64,000 bases of DNA from Mycolicibacterium moriokaense. Lineage in GTDB: Bacteria > Actinomycetota > Actinomycetes > Mycobacteriales > Mycobacteriaceae. Below the pieces are notes generated by a model. It made no database searches. It was not told where the DNA came from and worked only from the letters and a program-made list of their open reading frames with translations. The DNA lies in contig NZ_QJJU01000003.1 in the NCBI RefSeq assembly GCF_003201655.1, positions 248,001-312,000 on the forward strand, in the 5' to 3' direction. Below, piece by piece: positions 62,369 through 64,000 of this stretch. Made by a program: the position numbers and the translations under genes. The first letter of the stretch is position 1. Every line of letters starts with the position of its first letter.

Positions 62369-62833
62369 ATGGAGAGCCGAGACCTACTGACGGTCAGCGA
62401 GGTGGCACGGCGCAGCGGTTTCGCACCGTCCGCAATCCGGTTTTATGACAAGGAAGGACTGATCAGCGCCAGCCGCACCAGTGGCGGACAGCGGCGGTTC
62501 GAGCGAAACATGTTGCGGCGGCTGGCGTTCATCCGCGCCGCCAGGAATGTGGGCCTGACTCTGGACGAGATCGCGGCCGCGCTGGAAAAGCTGCCGGACA
62601 GTCGCACGCCGACCCGCGCGGACTGGACCCGGCTCTCGAAGGATTGGCGCCAACGTCTGGACGATCAGATCGCCGGCCTGATCGCGTTGCGTGACACGCT
62701 CGATTCCTGCATCGGATGTGGCTGCCTGTCGCTGAAGCGCTGCGCGATATCCAACCCGTCCGACAGCGCGGCCGGTGCCGGGCCGGGTGCGGTCTACCTA
62801 CCGAGATCGTTGCGGCGCCACCAGACCGCGTGA
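62369..62833 (+). CDS. soxR: Redox-sensing MerR-family regulator SoxR
   Basis: 154 residues from the ATG of MESRDLLTVSEVARRSGF with TGGAG upstream; an earlier GTG lies within the operator. N-terminal winged HTH (about 5-75), dimer helix (about 80-120) and the [2Fe-2S] motif CIGCGCLSLKRCAISNPSD near 122-140, which defines SoxR. It senses redox-cycling compounds and activates the overlong promoter next to it. Confidence 0.95.
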   Translation: MESRDLLTVSEVARRSGFAPSAIRFYDKEGLISASRTSGGQRRFERNMLRRLAFIRAARNVGLTLDEIAAALEKLPDSRTPTRADWTRLSKDWRQRLDDQIAGLIALRDTLDSCIGCGCLSLKRCAISNPSDSAAGAGPGAVYLPRSLRRHQTA

Positions 62834-62857
62834 CGGTAGATTTGGATCGAGGCCTCG

Positions 62858-63403
62858 ATGAACAGTTGGCTGCGTTTTCCGCGATCCGCGGTGCTGGTCC
62901 TTGCAGCACTCGTGCTGGTGCTTGTCGTGGCGTCCGGTGTGGAGAGGTTCATCGATCGGCGCGCCGGTGAGGTGCACCTGCAAGGCGAGCCGATGACCGA
63001 TGCGCAGGCCGCGGATCAGGTGCTGGCGTCTGCCAAGCAGATCGTCGGCACGGCCAAGCTCCAGAATGCGACGGGCGGCTACGCATTTGTGTCATGCAAG
63101 AATGCGAACGAACCTCCATATCAGGTCGCGGCCTATCTGAATTTCCGCTTGCCACAGAATAATTCGGTCAAATATCTGAGGGACGTCGCGGCGTCGATGG
63201 CCGCGAACGGCTGGACCCTCGCCCAGGCGATGGGCGAGCACTTCGGTCAAAAGCTGACCAAGGATGGGGTCACGGCGATCTTCTATCGCAACGGCGCCGA
63301 CACGGACTTCGCCACCATGCGGCTCTACGGCGAGTGCCGCAACATCGCCGACCACCGCAACGACAACCCCGCCTGGCGGGAAGTCACCGACCAACTCGGC
63401 TGA
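62858..63403 (+). CDS. Membrane-anchored or exported hypothetical protein
   Basis: 181 residues: one N-terminal hydrophobic segment (about 9-27), then a soluble domain with two cysteines (FVSCKNANEPPYQ; YGECRN) that may pair. LNFRLPQNNSVKYLRDVAASMAANGWTLAQ resembles small mycobacterial exported proteins (some lipoprotein-like, but no lipobox here). ATG start, 24 bp after soxR, on the same strand. Function unknown. Confidence 0.82.
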   Translation: MNSWLRFPRSAVLVLAALVLVLVVASGVERFIDRRAGEVHLQGEPMTDAQAADQVLASAKQIVGTAKLQNATGGYAFVSCKNANEPPYQVAAYLNFRLPQNNSVKYLRDVAASMAANGWTLAQAMGEHFGQKLTKDGVTAIFYRNGADTDFATMRLYGECRNIADHRNDNPAWREVTDQLG

Positions 63404-63409
63404 TGCGCC

Positions 63410-63946
63410 TCAGGACAAACTTCGCTGTAAGAGCACGGTGTCCAGCCACCGGCCGTGCTTGAAGCCGACCGAGGTGAGCCTACCGGCGTCGACGAAGCCG
63501 CGGTTGCGATGCAGGGCGAGCGAGGCCGCACCGTCGGCGTCGACGATGACGGCGATGACTTCACGGACACCCGCGCTCGCGCAATCCATGAGCAGCGCGT
63601 CGAGAAGTCGGCCGCCGATCCCGAAGCCGACCGCATCGGGTGCGATGTAGATCGAGTCCTCCACGGTGTGGCGATAGGCGGGCCGGGCTTTCCACTGCGA
63701 GCAATACGCGTATCCGGTGATCCGGCCGTCCAGTGTTGCAGTCAGAAACGGCAGCCCGCCGGCTATGACGGCGTCGAGGCGACGCTGCCATTCCGCCCCA
63801 TCGGGCGCGGTGAGCTCGAACGTCGCGACGCCGGTGTGCACGTGGTGGGCGTAGATCCTGCCGATGTCATCGAGGTCGTCTGCTGTGGTAGGCCGGATCC
63901 CGATATCAGCCTGGCGGACAACATCTTCCGCGCCGTCAGCAGGCAA
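63410..63946 (-). CDS. GNAT acetyltransferase, phosphinothricin-acetyltransferase-like
   Basis: 178 residues from a TTG; no other start is evident before IGIRPTTADDLDDIGRIYAHHV, so the first few residues are uncertain. GNAT elements: YAYCSQWKARPAYRHTVEDSIYIAPDAVGFGIGGRLLDALL with the CoA loop (GFGIGGR) near 105-112, and ALHRNRGFVDAGRLTSVGFKHGRWLDTVLLQR at the end, as in Pat/YncA enzymes that acetylate amino acid analogues. The upstream region reaches the window end. Confidence 0.88.
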   Translation of the reverse strand: MPADGAEDVVRQADIGIRPTTADDLDDIGRIYAHHVHTGVATFELTAPDGAEWQRRLDAVIAGGLPFLTATLDGRITGYAYCSQWKARPAYRHTVEDSIYIAPDAVGFGIGGRLLDALLMDCASAGVREVIAVIVDADGAASLALHRNRGFVDAGRLTSVGFKHGRWLDTVLLQRSLS

Positions 63947-64000
63947 CGGGATGCGACTCGCAGTACGGCGTCGTGCCGGGGAAGCGATACCTGTGGCCTG

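Overview
The window is chromosomal DNA from a mycobacterium, most likely a rapidly growing environmental Mycolicibacterium. It is GC-rich and uses many GTG starts. It encodes two antigen 85 mycolyltransferases and a cyclopropane/methoxy-mycolate methyltransferase, plus proteins I recognise as LldD2, BfrA, GlnA3, CYP124, MPT53 and secreted chorismate mutase. A Lon protease is present; M. tuberculosis, as I recall, lacks Lon. I see no rRNA, tRNA, CRISPR array, insertion sequence or prophage, and no gap between genes exceeds 300 bases. Rv numbers below are from memory, not from a search.

Layout. 1-3.5 kb: lon and an antigen 85 gene with a strong terminator. 3.7-8.6 kb: a cyclase-like receptor, a MscS channel with a cyclic-nucleotide domain and lldD2, all closely spaced on the minus strand. 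8.7-15.9 kb: a DUF1810 gene, a minus-strand run (TetR, membrane protein, TPR, rhomboid-like, deaminase, GH13), DoxX, and a frameshifted TRIC channel gene. 15.9-19.6 kb: an operon that looks like biuret/allophanate nitrogen scavenging (allophanate hydrolase-like amidase, biuret hydrolase-like enzyme, NCS2-type permease). 19.7-24.4 kb: DUF5701-like protein, alpha/beta hydrolase with divergent TetR, thioesterase with a KstR-type box, FUSC transporter. 24.5-26.7 kb: a thiocyanate hydrolase-like cluster (fused beta-alpha subunit, gamma subunit, activator) and a relic of a second activator gene. 26.7-36.4 kb: a block that follows the M. tuberculosis Rv1874-Rv1879 order (EthD, PPOX, bfrA, MFS exporter, glnA3, amidohydrolase), with extra genes inserted, including bfd behind an IdeR-like box. 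36.4-42.4 kb: two D-aminoacylase-type amidohydrolases, a limonene-epoxide-hydrolase-like protein, an SDR and a secreted dienelactone hydrolase. 42.4-46.1 kb: an intergenic repeat cluster and small envelope genes. 46.1-50.6 kb: cyp124 divergent from a Baeyer-Villiger monooxygenase, then a tandem pair of NTF2-like genes, with two KstR-type boxes. 50.6-58 kb: esterase, SRPBCC, F420 enzyme, mpt53-ccdA, chorismate mutase, a second antigen 85 gene and a decayed MarR-GNAT gene. 58-64 kb: mycolate methyltransferase, hydrolase/TetR pair, a SoxR-controlled SDR/QueA-like operon, and an acetyltransferase.

How the parts work together. Several modules pair an enzyme set with a recognisable operator. Four KstR-type boxes point to sterol or branched-lipid catabolism. 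An IdeR-like box sits between bfd and bfrA and suggests iron release and storage. A MerR/SoxR-type promoter with a 19-bp spacer drives the SDR/QueA-like pair. Envelope functions (two mycolyltransferases, a mycolate methyltransferase, the MPT53/CcdA thiol pair) are spread through the window. Two genes are visibly broken (TRIC, MarR-GNAT) and one relic and one tandem duplication record recent rearrangement.
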